From NCBI GenBank assembly GCA_022614805.1, contig JAKEHY010000019.1, forward strand, positions 1 through 64,000: a stretch of DNA of 64,000 nucleotides, in the 5' to 3' direction. Under the pieces are notes generated by a model. The model did not search any database and was not told the DNA's origin. It worked only from the letters and a program-made list of their open reading frames with translations. This DNA comes from Candidatus Zixiibacteriota bacterium (GTDB taxonomy: Bacteria > Zixibacteria > MSB-5A5 > DSPP01). Made by a program: the position numbers and the translations under genes. This document shows positions 32,532 through 42,455 of the stretch, piece by piece. Every line of letters starts with the position of its first letter. The stretch's first letter is position 1.

Positions 32532-33446
32532 CTAATTCAGCTCCCAAAAAGTTTCGATTTTTTTTATGGCTTCCGGGTCGGCGGCGTTGAACCATTCCAC
32601 CGGCACCTGATGGCCAAACCACGTGAGTTGGCGTTTGGCATAGTTGCGCGTTTTCTGCTTAATCAATTGAACCATTTCGGCATAACCCAGCCTATCGGCC
32701 AAAAAACTGTAAATTTCCCCGTATCCGATGGTCTTAAAAGCCGGCCACGTTGGCCCAAAGCCATCCTTTTTCAGCCGCTTTACCTCCTCCACCCATCCGG
32801 CCGCCAATTGTTTGTCCACCCGTTCATTGATTCGGCGGTAGAGCTCTTTCCGCTCCAGGGTCAAACCGGCCCAGAGGAAGTGAAATCCGACCGGTGCCCT
32901 GCGGTTTTTTTCGAGCGAGGACATCGGCCGGCCGTGGGAGTAAAAGACTTCCAAGGCCCGCTCGACGCGCTGGCGGTCGTTGGGAGAAAGCCGACGGGCT
33001 TTTTCCGGGTCGACCTGGACCAACTCGGCGTGAAGCTCCGAGGCGGATTTCCCTTCCCAGGACTGGCGCAACTCCGACACCCTGCCGCTCCCGGAAAAGA
33101 GTCCTTCCGTCAAGGCTTTCAAGTACAAGCCGGTACCGCCGGCCACAAACGGTTTTATCCTCTCTTTTTTCAAATCGTTCAACACCTCTTTTGCCTTCCG
33201 GCAATACGCTTGGGCGGAAAAGGGCTCTTCCGGCCGGACGACATCCAACAGGTGGTGCCGGACCCTTCTTTCCGCCGGGGGGAGCTTGGCCGTGCCGATA
33301 TCCATTCCGGCGTAAACCTGCCGGGAATCGGCGCTTACGACCTCCCCTTTATATTTATCGGCAATTTGGGCCGCTAATTGACTCTTTCCCACACCGGTCG
33401 GCCCACAGAGGATGTAAACCGGGGAGGCTTCCTCCAAGCGGCTCAA
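32532..33446 (-). CDS. miaA: tRNA dimethylallyltransferase MiaA
   Basis: The 304-residue enzyme adds a dimethylallyl group to A37 of tRNAs that read U-starting codons. The P-loop is CGPTGVGKSQLA, followed by SADSRQVYAGMDIGTAK, FVAGGTGLYLKAL, the core PNDRQRVERALEV and the C-terminal QLTWFGH region. The start is TTG 33446, overlapping the stop of the acyl-CoA synthetase gene by four bases (TTGA), so translation is probably coupled. Length is normal. Confidence 0.95.
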   Translation of the reverse strand: MSRLEEASPVYILCGPTGVGKSQLAAQIADKYKGEVVSADSRQVYAGMDIGTAKLPPAERRVRHHLLDVVRPEEPFSAQAYCRKAKEVLNDLKKERIKPFVAGGTGLYLKALTEGLFSGSGRVSELRQSWEGKSASELHAELVQVDPEKARRLSPNDRQRVERALEVFYSHGRPMSSLEKNRRAPVGFHFLWAGLTLERKELYRRINERVDKQLAAGWVEEVKRLKKDGFGPTWPAFKTIGYGEIYSFLADRLGYAEMVQLIKQKTRNYAKRQLTWFGHQVPVEWFNAADPEAIKKIETFWELN

Positions 33447-35218
33447 GGAGTTGGAGGGGTGGAACGAACGGGTTGGGAAAACCCCTTGACGAGAGAGGCA
33501 AAAAGGTGGCGTTTAATCTTGCGGGTGTAGGTCTTTTCGAACTCCTCCCAGCGGAGGGCTATATGCTGCACCCGCTTGTAGTCGGCCAGCTGGTCGGAAA
33601 GACGGCGGACTTCGGCTCTCACTTTGGATTCGATTTCCGCATTCGACCAACTTTCCCCGGTTTGGATGGCGGCGGCTTCGAAATACTCCCTGTTTGGCAC
33701 GACAATGGCCTCGATTTCCTCCCCGTGTAGTTCGGGATTCCGGCGGCCCAAAACCAAGGCTTCGGAGATGAAGGGGGATTCCAAAAGCTTCCCCTCCACC
33801 TCCTCGGGGCAAACATTTTTGCCGCCGGGAGTGACGATGATGTTTTTGCAGCGGCCGGAGATGTGCAAATACCCTTCGTAGTCGAGATAGCCGACGTCGC
33901 CGGTGTGAAACCACCCCTCCTCATCCAAAACGGCGCCGGTGGCGGAAGGATTTTTGTAATATCCGGCCATAACGTTTTCCCCTTTGGCTAAAATTTCGCC
34001 GTGGCCGGCTTCGTCCGGGGAATCGATTTTGAATTGAACCCCCGGCAACGGCGGGCCGACCGAGGCCGGCTTCACTTTGTAAACATCCACGGGATTGACG
34101 GAGAGAACCGGCGCAGTCTCGGTCAATCCGTATCCCTGCAAAAGGGGGATTCCCAGGACCAGAAAATCCTCTGCAATTTTGGGCGGCAGGGCCGCCCCGC
34201 CGGAAACCAGAACGCGCAAACTTCCGAGACCGGCTTTGTGGCGGAAGGATTTGAAAAGAACGATGCCAACTCGCTTTTTTCCCTTTCCTATCTGACGCCG
34301 GCTCCACTTGAAAAGGAGCTTGAAAATCGAGTAGGTCAAAAATCCTTTTTTGGAAACGCCCCGGAACAGGCCTTCCGCCATTTTTTGGAAGAGGAGCGGC
34401 ACGCCCAAAATGAAGGTGGCGCCGGAGCGTTGGATGTCTTCGACCAGTTCTTTGGACTTCAAGCTGCGGGCCGTGACGACGCGGGCGCCGAAGCCCAGGG
34501 GCATCAAAAACCCGCCGGTGGATTCATAGGTGTGGGCTAAGGGGAGAACCGACAAAAAAGTATCCGCCGGGGTGCAGTCGAAAACCGACAGCACGCTCCA
34601 GATGTTGGTGACCAGGTTTTTGTGCGTAAGCATTACCCCTTTGGAGGTGCTCATTGTTCCGGACGTGAAAATCAAGGCGGCCAAATCGTCCGGTTTTATT
34701 GACGGCTGGGGAGCCATCTCCGGCCCGGAAACAAGGGTCTTCCAGCCAACGGGGGATTTTCCCGCCGCTTCGCCGTCGAGATTCACCACGCACGCGAGTT
34801 TGTATTTTTCCCAAATCTGACGGACGGGTTCTGCTTCCGGTCCGAAGAATTTCCCGGAGATAATCAGTCCTTTCATCTCCGCCATTTCGAAAATCTGGGA
34901 GATTTCCTGCGGCTTTAAACTCGGGTCCATCGGCACGACGGCCGCACCGGCGGCCTGGATGCCCAAGTAGCTTATCCCCCATTCGGGCCGGTTTTCGGAC
35001 AGCAACCCGACGCGGTCGCCTCTGCCGACACCCAGTTTCTTCAAACCGGCGGCCAAACGGAAGGCCATTTGATAAACTTCGCGGAAGGAGTAGCCCGTGA
35101 TTTTTTCGTTTTCGAAACGGCACAAAAAGGGCAAGTCTTCGTACCGTTGGGAAGCTTTCTCCAGAAGCTGGGGCAAGGTGCAGTCCTTGATTTCGGTGAG
35201 AAATTCTTGAAAGGTCAT
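33443..35218 (-). CDS. Long-chain acyl-CoA synthetase (AMP-forming)
   Basis: The 591-residue adenylate-forming enzyme activates fatty acids to acyl-CoA at the membrane face. The AMP loop is IFTSGTMSTSKGVMLTHKN, the core YGLTETAPVLS, the hinge-region GWFHTGDVGYLDYEGYLHISGR and the C-terminal catalytic lysine is in the KTYTRKIKR area. The T-loop has MST in place of the usual TGxPKG, a variation (SGTMSTSKG) seen in some long-chain acyl-CoA synthetases. It overlaps miaA. ATG 35218. Confidence 0.9.
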   Translation of the reverse strand: MTFQEFLTEIKDCTLPQLLEKASQRYEDLPFLCRFENEKITGYSFREVYQMAFRLAAGLKKLGVGRGDRVGLLSENRPEWGISYLGIQAAGAAVVPMDPSLKPQEISQIFEMAEMKGLIISGKFFGPEAEPVRQIWEKYKLACVVNLDGEAAGKSPVGWKTLVSGPEMAPQPSIKPDDLAALIFTSGTMSTSKGVMLTHKNLVTNIWSVLSVFDCTPADTFLSVLPLAHTYESTGGFLMPLGFGARVVTARSLKSKELVEDIQRSGATFILGVPLLFQKMAEGLFRGVSKKGFLTYSIFKLLFKWSRRQIGKGKKRVGIVLFKSFRHKAGLGSLRVLVSGGAALPPKIAEDFLVLGIPLLQGYGLTETAPVLSVNPVDVYKVKPASVGPPLPGVQFKIDSPDEAGHGEILAKGENVMAGYYKNPSATGAVLDEEGWFHTGDVGYLDYEGYLHISGRCKNIIVTPGGKNVCPEEVEGKLLESPFISEALVLGRRNPELHGEEIEAIVVPNREYFEAAAIQTGESWSNAEIESKVRAEVRRLSDQLADYKRVQHIALRWEEFEKTYTRKIKRHLFASLVKGFSQPVRSTPPTP

Positions 35219-35319
35219 TTAAGAGAAATCTACTATTTTTTCGATTTTGCCGCCACCGCAAAATTGACAACGGGCCCCTTTCTTAATTTCTTATATTCCA
35301 GTCAGCGCGGTAAACAGAT

Positions 35320-37830
35320 ATGACAGACCAAACCGTCTCGCATTATAAAATTCTGGAAAAAATCGGCGCCGGGGGGATGGGGGTGGTTTACAAAGCCCAA
35401 GACACCCGTCTGGACAGAACGGTCGCCCTCAAGTTTTTGCCCGAACACCTCCTGAACGATGCCGCCGCCAAGGCCCGCTTTATCCACGAAGCCAAGGGGG
35501 CCTCGGCCATCAATCATCCCAACATTACCACGGTGTACGACATCGACGAGGCGGAGGGGAAGTGTTTCATCGCCATGGAATATCTCGAAGGAAAGACCGT
35601 CAAGGCGCTCGTGAAGGAAAACCCGAAGTTAGACGAGGCTCTGGGAATCGCCATTCAGCTGGCCGAGGGACTGGCGGCCGCCCATAAAAAAGAGTTGGTG
35701 CACCGGGACATCAAGCCGGAAAACATCATGCTGACCAAAGACGGCACGGTCAAGATTATGGATTTCGGTTTGGCCAAATTAAAGGGGCAGGCCAACCTGA
35801 CCGAATCCGACGCCACCCCGGGAACGGCCGCCTATATGTCGCCGGAGCAAGCCCGGGGGGAAGAAACCGACCCCCGTAGCGACCTGTTCTCCTTCGGAGT
35901 CGTTTTATACGAGTTGGTAACCGGTCGGCTGCCGTTTTCGGGGGCGCACGCCGCCGCCGTCGCCTACTCCATTTGCTTCGAGGAACCGGAGCGCCTATCC
36001 GGCCTTCCGGAAGGGCTGCAGCGCATCCTCGAAAAGGCCTTGAAAAAAAACCGGGAGTTGCGCTATTCAAGCGCCGCCGAGTTGCAGGCGGATTTGAAGG
36101 CCCTGCGGGAGGGGAGCCTTCTGCCGGAGCGTTCTTTCCGAAGAGTCATGCTGGCGGTGCTCCCCTTTGAAAATTTGGGCCCCCCCGAGCAGGAACACTT
36201 TGCCGACGGAATAACGGACGAAATCACCACCCATCTGGCCAAAATAAGCGAACTCGGCGTCATCTCCCGCACCAGCGCCATGACATATAAGAACGCCAAA
36301 AAACCGCTGCCGCAGATTGGCCGGGAACTGAAGGTGGATTACGTGGTGGAGGGCACCCTGCGGGCGGATACGCTCGCCCACCCGCCGCGGTTGCGGGTCA
36401 GCTCGCAGCTGATTCGGGTCAGCGACGATTCGCACGAATGGGCGGAAAGTTACGACATCGTCGTAAACGATATTTTTGCCCTTCAATCCAAAATTGCCAA
36501 AAAGGTGGCATCGGCCCTGAAGGTGACCCTGCTGGAGAACGAACGCCAGGCCCTGGAGCACAAGCCGACGATGAACGTGGAGGCCTACCAGTACTATCAA
36601 CGGGGCAACGAGTATTTGCACCGGGGGTGGGACAAAAGGGACTACGAAGCGGCCGCCGAAATGTTTTCGAAGGCGATTCAACTGGACCCCGGTTTTGCCC
36701 TGGCTTACGCCCACCTTTCGGAGGCGCATTCCCTCCTGTACTGGTTTTCCTTTGACCGGACGGAAACCCGGATGAACCAGGCGAAGGCCGCCGTGGAGCA
36801 GGCCTTCAAGCTTCAACCGGGGCTGCCGGAAGCCCATATGGCTCTGGGGAGTTACTACTACCGGGGTTTTTTTGATTACGACCGCGCCATGCAGCATTAC
36901 GCCATTGCCCAGAAAAGGCTCCCAAACAGCGCCGACCTTTCGACAATGGTGGCGGCGGTCCAGCGGCGCCAGGGAAAGTTCAAGGAGGCGATAGGCAACC
37001 TAAAAAGAGCCTTTGAGCTGGACCCGCTGACCTATGGGAGATCCATAGAGGTTGGGGTTACCTGCTGTTTTATCCGCCGGTACCGGGAAGCGGAAAGTTA
37101 TTTTGACGAAGACATTTCGCTGGCTCCCGAGCGCAGTGCGGCCCATATTGCAAAAGCCTGGTCGTACGTGATTGGCGAAGGCAACGTTACCAAAGCAAGT
37201 CAAATTTTGGAAAAAGCCTCCGCCAAAATAAGTTCGGACAAGTTAGCCTTTCCCCTTGCTGTACTGGAAATGCTGGACGGCAACTATCAAGAGGCAATCG
37301 AAAAGCTTGCGAAGCCGATTGTTTTCGAGAATTACTACCTTTTCCTTAATGATTTCCCGACCTGTCTTTTGGCCAAAGCCAAGCTATACGGCCTGACAAA
37401 TCAGGAAAACCTTAAACGGGACTGTTACGATTCCTTGCGGCAGCTTTTTGAACCCCAGGTGCGGGAGCGGCCCCAAGATGCCGACAATCACACCCAACTC
37501 GGCCTGGCCTATGCGGGGTTGGGCCGCAAGGATGAAGCCGTCCGGGAAGGGGAAAAAGGGGTGGAGCTACATCCGGTCTCCGTGGATGCTTTTACCGGCC
37601 CGCGAAGAGTTCAGGAGTTGGCGGAAATACTGGTGATGGTCGGCGAGTACAATGCCGCCATGGAAAAACTGGAATATCTTTTGTCCATCCCCTCCTGGCT
37701 TTCAAAACCCCTGGTTCGCCTCGACCCCACGTGGGCGCCGCTGCGGAATCATCCGAGGTTTAAGAAGTTGGTGGCAGGGAAAATAAAAAAGGGCAACCAC
37801 ATCGGTTTGCCCCTACAAAAAAACCAATAA
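35320..37830 (+). CDS. Ser/Thr protein kinase with TolB-like and TPR domains
   Basis: The 836-residue protein has a Hanks-type kinase (residues 8 to about 275): glycine loop GAGGMGVVY, lysine in ALKF, HRDIKPENIM, DFGLAK and the P+1 segment GTAAYMSPEQARG. A TolB N-terminal/FlgO-like domain follows (AVLPFENLGPPEQEHFADGI, then VDYVVEGTLR), found in multi-domain adenylate cyclases and kinases. The second half is TPR repeats (YQYYQRGNEYLHRG onward). No membrane helix separates the parts, so it is probably cytoplasmic. The last codons come from a palindromic repeat. The ATG at 35320 lacks a clear ribosome site. Confidence 0.88.
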   Translation: MTDQTVSHYKILEKIGAGGMGVVYKAQDTRLDRTVALKFLPEHLLNDAAAKARFIHEAKGASAINHPNITTVYDIDEAEGKCFIAMEYLEGKTVKALVKENPKLDEALGIAIQLAEGLAAAHKKELVHRDIKPENIMLTKDGTVKIMDFGLAKLKGQANLTESDATPGTAAYMSPEQARGEETDPRSDLFSFGVVLYELVTGRLPFSGAHAAAVAYSICFEEPERLSGLPEGLQRILEKALKKNRELRYSSAAELQADLKALREGSLLPERSFRRVMLAVLPFENLGPPEQEHFADGITDEITTHLAKISELGVISRTSAMTYKNAKKPLPQIGRELKVDYVVEGTLRADTLAHPPRLRVSSQLIRVSDDSHEWAESYDIVVNDIFALQSKIAKKVASALKVTLLENERQALEHKPTMNVEAYQYYQRGNEYLHRGWDKRDYEAAAEMFSKAIQLDPGFALAYAHLSEAHSLLYWFSFDRTETRMNQAKAAVEQAFKLQPGLPEAHMALGSYYYRGFFDYDRAMQHYAIAQKRLPNSADLSTMVAAVQRRQGKFKEAIGNLKRAFELDPLTYGRSIEVGVTCCFIRRYREAESYFDEDISLAPERSAAHIAKAWSYVIGEGNVTKASQILEKASAKISSDKLAFPLAVLEMLDGNYQEAIEKLAKPIVFENYYLFLNDFPTCLLAKAKLYGLTNQENLKRDCYDSLRQLFEPQVRERPQDADNHTQLGLAYAGLGRKDEAVREGEKGVELHPVSVDAFTGPRRVQELAEILVMVGEYNAAMEKLEYLLSIPSWLSKPLVRLDPTWAPLRNHPRFKKLVAGKIKKGNHIGLPLQKNQ
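37790..37818. repeat. Palindromic repeat inside the kinase 3' end
   Basis: GGGCAA...TTGCCCC with a CCTACA tail encodes the C-terminal residues GNHIGLPLQ of the kinase. The wording matches the GGGCAGA...TCTGCCC hairpin near 16496. Confidence 0.55.
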
Positions 37831-37834
37831 TTTT

Positions 37835-38302
<468 letters not shown>

Positions 38303-38329
38303 AGCGCCTCCTCTCCCCTCCTCGGGAGA

Positions 38330-39418
38330 CTACAGTTCCAACAGCTCTTTGGGGGCCCGGTTCAACACTGCGCCGCGATGCGGCCCCACGTAAACGTCGT
38401 CTTCAATCCGCACCCCGCCCCAGCCGGGAATATACACCCCCGGTTCAATCGTCACCACCATTCCGGTTTTCAAAATATCCTCGCTGGTCTGTCCCACGCC
38501 CGGAAAATCGTGCACCAGAAGGCCGATGCCGTGGCCGGTGCCGTGGCCAAAATATTTACCCAACCCGGCCCGCCGGATTACTTCTCGAACTTTGCCATCC
38601 ACTTCCCTTCCCTTCACGCCCGGGCGGAGGGCTTCAATCCCCCGCCTTTGCGCCCGGAGAACCACGCCGTAAACTTTTTTCTGCCGGGAGGAGGCCTTTC
38701 CCATCACCACCGTACGGGTGATGTCCGAACAGTAGCCGGAATAAAAGGCGCCGAAATCCAGGGTGACGAACTCCCCCCTCCCGATTCTCTTTTCGCTTGC
38801 CCGCCCGTGCGGCATTGCGCTGCGGAAGCCGGAGGCGACGATGGTGCCGAAAGCCGGTTCGTCCGCCCCGTTTCGTTTCAGCCGGTACTCGATTTCGGCG
38901 GCCACATCCGCTTCCCGAACGCCGGGCCGGATGGCGGGGAGAATCTCCTCAAAAGTAATATCGGCAATTTCCACCGCCTTTTTGATGCGGGCCAGCTCCC
39001 CGGCATCCTTCACCGCCAGGAGGGTCTCCACCAAGTTTTCCGTCTTTTCCCAGAGGGCGCCCCGGATGGCGGCGCTGCACAAATCGAGCATTTTGACGGT
39101 TGTGCTTTTGGCGTCCAGTCCGACCCGCCGGCGCGGGCGGCGGAAAAAGGGAACTTCTTTCAAACCGTTCAACAGGGTGCCGGAAACCACCTCCGTTTTG
39201 ACGCCCTTGACTTCCCTTTTTATCTGCTCGGCGTAGCGGGAATCCGTGAAAAACCGGCTGCCGTCGCCGTTGGCAATCAAACCGAGCCCGTTGGAGCCGG
39301 AAAAACCGAAAAGGTAGCGAAGGTGGTGGGGCGCGGTGGCGACGAAGGCGTCCAGATTCTCTTTTTTCAACTTTAAAGCCAGCCTTCTGCGGCGGGCTGC
39401 ATATATTTTCGTATTCAT
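38330..39418 (-). CDS. Xaa-Pro aminopeptidase/dipeptidase, M24 family
   Basis: The 362-residue protein has the two-domain creatinase-like fold. The metal ligands are visible: VTLDFGAFYSGYCSDITRTV (two Asp), GTGHGIGLLVHDFPG (His) and the two Glu in TIEPGVYIPGWGGVRIEDDV. It should cleave the Xaa-Pro bond in small peptides. Such genes often precede accB in operons, as here. ATG 39418 overlaps the previous stop (ATGA). PepP against PepQ is not resolved. Confidence 0.9.
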   Translation of the reverse strand: MNTKIYAARRRRLALKLKKENLDAFVATAPHHLRYLFGFSGSNGLGLIANGDGSRFFTDSRYAEQIKREVKGVKTEVVSGTLLNGLKEVPFFRRPRRRVGLDAKSTTVKMLDLCSAAIRGALWEKTENLVETLLAVKDAGELARIKKAVEIADITFEEILPAIRPGVREADVAAEIEYRLKRNGADEPAFGTIVASGFRSAMPHGRASEKRIGRGEFVTLDFGAFYSGYCSDITRTVVMGKASSRQKKVYGVVLRAQRRGIEALRPGVKGREVDGKVREVIRRAGLGKYFGHGTGHGIGLLVHDFPGVGQTSEDILKTGMVVTIEPGVYIPGWGGVRIEDDVYVGPHRGAVLNRAPKELLEL

Positions 39419-40335
39419 CCGGCCCGCTGTTCCCGGATTTTCTGTTCCAGCTCGGCTATTTTGGTTTTATACAAGGCTTCGTCCGGGTTGGCGTTCAAAA
39501 GCTTTTGGTACACCCGCAGGGCCAGTTCGAAAAGCCCCTGCTTGGCGTAGATTTCCGCAATCGAGGCGGTCTCGAAAAGGGGTTTAGGGGCGGCCGGGGC
39601 GGAAGGGGCCGGCGCGGGCGGCTCCGGCTTGGGCGCGGGAGCCGGCTCCAAGTCGCGCGGGGAAACGGCCGCCGGGCTGGAGGGGACTGGTTCGGCGGCC
39701 TTTTCGACCAAGCTCAAATCGATTCCGACCAGGGGGGTGTCCACCCCGATTTCCTTGGCTTCCATAAATTCCCCGGGCTCCTTGCGGGCGGGGCGGACCC
39801 GCTCCGGCTTCGGTTTTTCTTGCTGAAACTCCAGCGTCGCCTCCTCCAGCTCCCCGACGGAGACCGTCAGCTCCACTTTATCCGCAATTTTGGCCGGACG
39901 GGAGGGAGGAGCAAATTCCCGCGACTCTATTTCGTGCTTCAGCTTTTCCGCTTCCAGCGAAGCTTCCTCGCAATAGGGGTCGGCTTCCAGCACCCGTTCG
40001 TAGAAGGAATAGGCCAATAGAATCTCACCCGCGCGCTGGGCCGTCTGCCCGAGCAGGTAAAGGGCGCGCAGGTTGTCGGGGTCCTGCTTCAAGGCGGCGT
40101 TTAGCACTTCCTTCGCCTTGTCGTAATCCTCCAAAGCGAGATACCCCTCCCCCAAAACCAGAAGAGCGGAAAGGTAGCCGGCCGAGCGGCCGACGTTTTC
40201 GCTGCAGAGGGCCACCGCTTCCTCCGGACGTCCCAGTTCCAAAAGGCGGGAGGCAATCCGGGCGAAAAAGGGGCGGTTCTCCGGTCTTTGAGCCGCTTCG
40301 AGGTAATAGTCGACTTTGTTGGTTTTCCAATCCAT
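39415..40335 (-). CDS. TPR protein with long Pro-rich linker
   Basis: The 306-residue protein has about four TPR units in residues 1 to 130 (FFARIASRLLELGRPEEAVA, LLVLGEGYLALEDYDKAKEV, RALYLLGQTAQRAGEILLAY), a Pro/Ala/Glu-rich linker and a final TPR-like helix pair (IAEIYAKQGLFELALRVYQK). The linker contains LTVSVGELEEATLEFQQEKP, a possible short docking segment. No catalytic part. I chose ATG 40335; GTG 40356 is possible. It is co-transcribed with pepQ. Partner unknown. Confidence 0.75.
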   Translation of the reverse strand: MDWKTNKVDYYLEAAQRPENRPFFARIASRLLELGRPEEAVALCSENVGRSAGYLSALLVLGEGYLALEDYDKAKEVLNAALKQDPDNLRALYLLGQTAQRAGEILLAYSFYERVLEADPYCEEASLEAEKLKHEIESREFAPPSRPAKIADKVELTVSVGELEEATLEFQQEKPKPERVRPARKEPGEFMEAKEIGVDTPLVGIDLSLVEKAAEPVPSSPAAVSPRDLEPAPAPKPEPPAPAPSAPAAPKPLFETASIAEIYAKQGLFELALRVYQKLLNANPDEALYKTKIAELEQKIREQRAG

Positions 40336-40489
40336 TGTGAAAAGCGAACTACCCACCCGTCCGGGCCGGTTTGTTCTGCATTGAAGTTAATTAATCTTGC
40401 CGGAAAAAGGAAGTCAAGGGGAAAAGGGCGAAAGGAAGTCATTGGGGGTTGGGCAGTTAGACCCGGAGCAGGGGCTTTGGTCTCCCCGT

Positions 40490-40957
40490 TTATAAAGATT
40501 TCAGTTTTCGCAGTAACGCGGAACTGCTTTTGCCCTTCACCACGGGGATCCGAACCACTCGCCCGCCATTGAAAAAAACCCACCCGGCGCCGACGATTTC
40601 TTTTTTTCCGTAGTCGGCCCCCTTGACCAAAACATCCGGAGAGAGCGTCTGAATGAGCGCACGCGGCATCGGCTCGGAGAAAAAAACGACATAGTCAACG
40701 TCACGGAGAGAGGAAAGAATGAGGGCGCGGTCTTTTTGAGGAACGACCGGGCGGCCCCTTCCCTTCAGCCAGCGGACGGAATGGTCGCTGTTTACGCCGA
40801 CGATTAAAACATCCCCCAGGCTTTTGGCTTTGCGTAAAAGAGCGATATGTCCGGCGTGGAGGAGGTCGAAACAACCGTTGGTGAAGACGATTTTTTTACG
40901 CCGTTTTTTAAGCCGGCGGACGATTCTTCGCAGGGCGGGAAGCGAAACCAGTCCCAA
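40490..40957 (-). CDS. D-glycero-beta-D-manno-heptose 1-phosphate adenylyltransferase (HldE C-terminal type)
   Basis: The 155-residue cytidylyltransferase-like enzyme has the nucleotide-binding FTNGCFDLLHAGHIALLRKA with HxGH, GVNSDHSVRWLKGRGRPVVP and LVKGADYGKKEIVGA, all typical of the RfaE2/HldE C-terminal domain. It makes ADP-D,D-heptose for lipopolysaccharide. The start is TTG 40957, directly after the stop of the kinase half, so the pair is a split version of the fused HldE of E. coli. Confidence 0.92.
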   Translation of the reverse strand: MGLVSLPALRRIVRRLKKRRKKIVFTNGCFDLLHAGHIALLRKAKSLGDVLIVGVNSDHSVRWLKGRGRPVVPQKDRALILSSLRDVDYVVFFSEPMPRALIQTLSPDVLVKGADYGKKEIVGAGWVFFNGGRVVRIPVVKGKSSSALLRKLKSL

Positions 40958-41950
40958 TCAAAGCTCCGATTTGATTTCGTTCCAGAGCTGTTTTTTGGTG
41001 ACCTGGGCGGTGCCCAATTCTTCAATCACCAATCCGGCGGCCCGGTTGGAAACGTAGGCCGCTTCCGGAAGCGTTGCCCCGGCGGATACGGCGGAGGTAA
41101 ACACCGCCGTGACGGTATCCCCGGCGCCGGTGACATCGTACACTTTTTTGGCCCGGGCCGGGAAGTAATGCTCTTTTCTTCCCTCAAACAGCGACATCCC
41201 TCTTTCTCCGAGTGTGACCAGCATCGACTCGGCCTCCAATTTTTTCATCAGGCCGAAGGCCACTTCCTTCAAGGACTCGTGGTCGCGGATGCGCTTGCCG
41301 TAGGCGAAGCCGGCTTCGTGGTGGTTTGGGGTTATCACCGAAACCCGGCGGTATTCGTGAAAGTGGGTTTCCTTGGGGTCAACGGCGACAAAGATTTCCT
41401 TGCGACGGCAAAAGTCCAGAAGGCCGTCCAGCAAAGGGGGAGTGATTACCCCCTTGCCGTAATCGGAGATAATCAGAAATTTGGCGCGGGAAAGCTCTTT
41501 TTTGAGCGGGGAAAGCAACTTTTCCAGAAGATTTCCGTTCAACTCCTCCGGCTTTTCATAATCGATGCGCACGACCTGCTGGGAATGGGCGAGGATGCGG
41601 GTTTTGGTGACCGTCGGGGCGGACGGCAAAGCAAGAATGCCTTCCGATTCGATTCCGGCCCGGCGCAAAAGCCCCAAAAGGGATGCTCCCCTGTCATCCT
41701 TCCCAATCAATCCGTACAAAGAGACTGGATGCCCCAGGGCCTTCAAGTTGGAGGCGACGTTGGCGGCGCCCCCCAGTTTGAGGGTGCGGGAGGAGACTTC
41801 CACCACCGGAACGGGGGCTTCCGGCGAGATGCGGCTGACGTTTCCCCAGACGTATTCGTCCAGCATCAAATCACCCAGAACGATGACCGGTTTTTTTCCC
41901 ATACGGGAGAGGATTTGTTTCAAGCGGGAGATTTTTATGGTGTCGGTCAT
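40958..41950 (-). CDS. D-glycero-beta-D-manno-heptose 7-phosphate kinase (HldE N-terminal type)
   Basis: The 330-residue PfkB-family kinase has VIVLGDLMLDEYVWGNVSRI, SPEAPVPVV, the sugar site KLGGAANVASNLKALG and the catalytic DVTGAGDTVTAVF. This is the RfaE1/HldA pattern. It phosphorylates heptose 7-phosphate at C1; the phosphatase domain at 3311-4897 and the adenylyltransferase downstream would complete the next steps. GmhA and HldD are not in the window. Confidence 0.92.
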   Translation of the reverse strand: MTDTIKISRLKQILSRMGKKPVIVLGDLMLDEYVWGNVSRISPEAPVPVVEVSSRTLKLGGAANVASNLKALGHPVSLYGLIGKDDRGASLLGLLRRAGIESEGILALPSAPTVTKTRILAHSQQVVRIDYEKPEELNGNLLEKLLSPLKKELSRAKFLIISDYGKGVITPPLLDGLLDFCRRKEIFVAVDPKETHFHEYRRVSVITPNHHEAGFAYGKRIRDHESLKEVAFGLMKKLEAESMLVTLGERGMSLFEGRKEHYFPARAKKVYDVTGAGDTVTAVFTSAVSAGATLPEAAYVSNRAAGLVIEELGTAQVTKKQLWNEIKSEL

Positions 41951-41965
41951 CGTTTGTTCATCAAA

Positions 41966-42079
41966 GCGGCATTAAAATGCCGCCTACGAAGGTTTGGATG
42001 CTGTAACCGGCTTTCTTTGCATACTCTGGCCTTTTGAATATATTGTTATCTTTAGCGAAAACAAGGTTGAAAACCTTGT
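41966..42079. repeat. Two hairpins in the divergent hldE/DUF3467 region
   Basis: GCGGCAT-TAAA-ATGCCGC (41966-41983) with a CTACGA tail, and ACAAGGTT-GAA-AACCTTGT (42061-42079), followed by CCGAGCATAGTCGAGGGGAG. No promoter could be fixed in the gap. Confidence 0.65.
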
Positions 42080-42128
42080 CGCAGACCCCGAGCATAGTCG
42101 AGGGGAGCCCGAACGAAAGGAGGAACCA

Positions 42129-42455
42129 GTGAGCGAAAAACCGCCGCAACCGGTGCAGCAGCAGATAAATCTGGAATTTCCGGAGAAGGAGGCCGAGGGG
42201 ATTTATTCCAATTTTGTTCTGATTACCCATTCCCCGTCGGAGTTCATTCTGGACTTTGCCCGGATTTTGCCGGGGCTGCCGAAATCGAAGGTGTATGCCC
42301 GGGTGATAATGACCCCCCAGCACGTCAAGTCGCTCGAGCAGGCGCTGGAGGACAACATCAAAAAGTTCGAGACCCAGTTCGGGCCGATTAAGGTGTTCGG
42401 GCAGGACCAGAAGGGGCCGGGGGGAATCGGCTTTCAGAGTTCCGGCGGCAAATGA
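42129..42455 (+). CDS. DUF3467-family protein
   Basis: The 108-residue protein reads INLEFPEKEAEGIYSNFVLI, THSPSEFILDFARILPG and KVYARVIMTPQHVKSLEQAL, the standard DUF3467 sequence, a small beta-sheet protein common in Bacteroidetes and many candidate phyla without known function. The start is GTG 42129, since AAAGGAGG lies six bases upstream; the frame is open further upstream through repeat DNA. It overlaps the GH57 start by four bases. Confidence 0.85.
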   Translation: MSEKPPQPVQQQINLEFPEKEAEGIYSNFVLITHSPSEFILDFARILPGLPKSKVYARVIMTPQHVKSLEQALEDNIKKFETQFGPIKVFGQDQKGPGGIGFQSSGGK

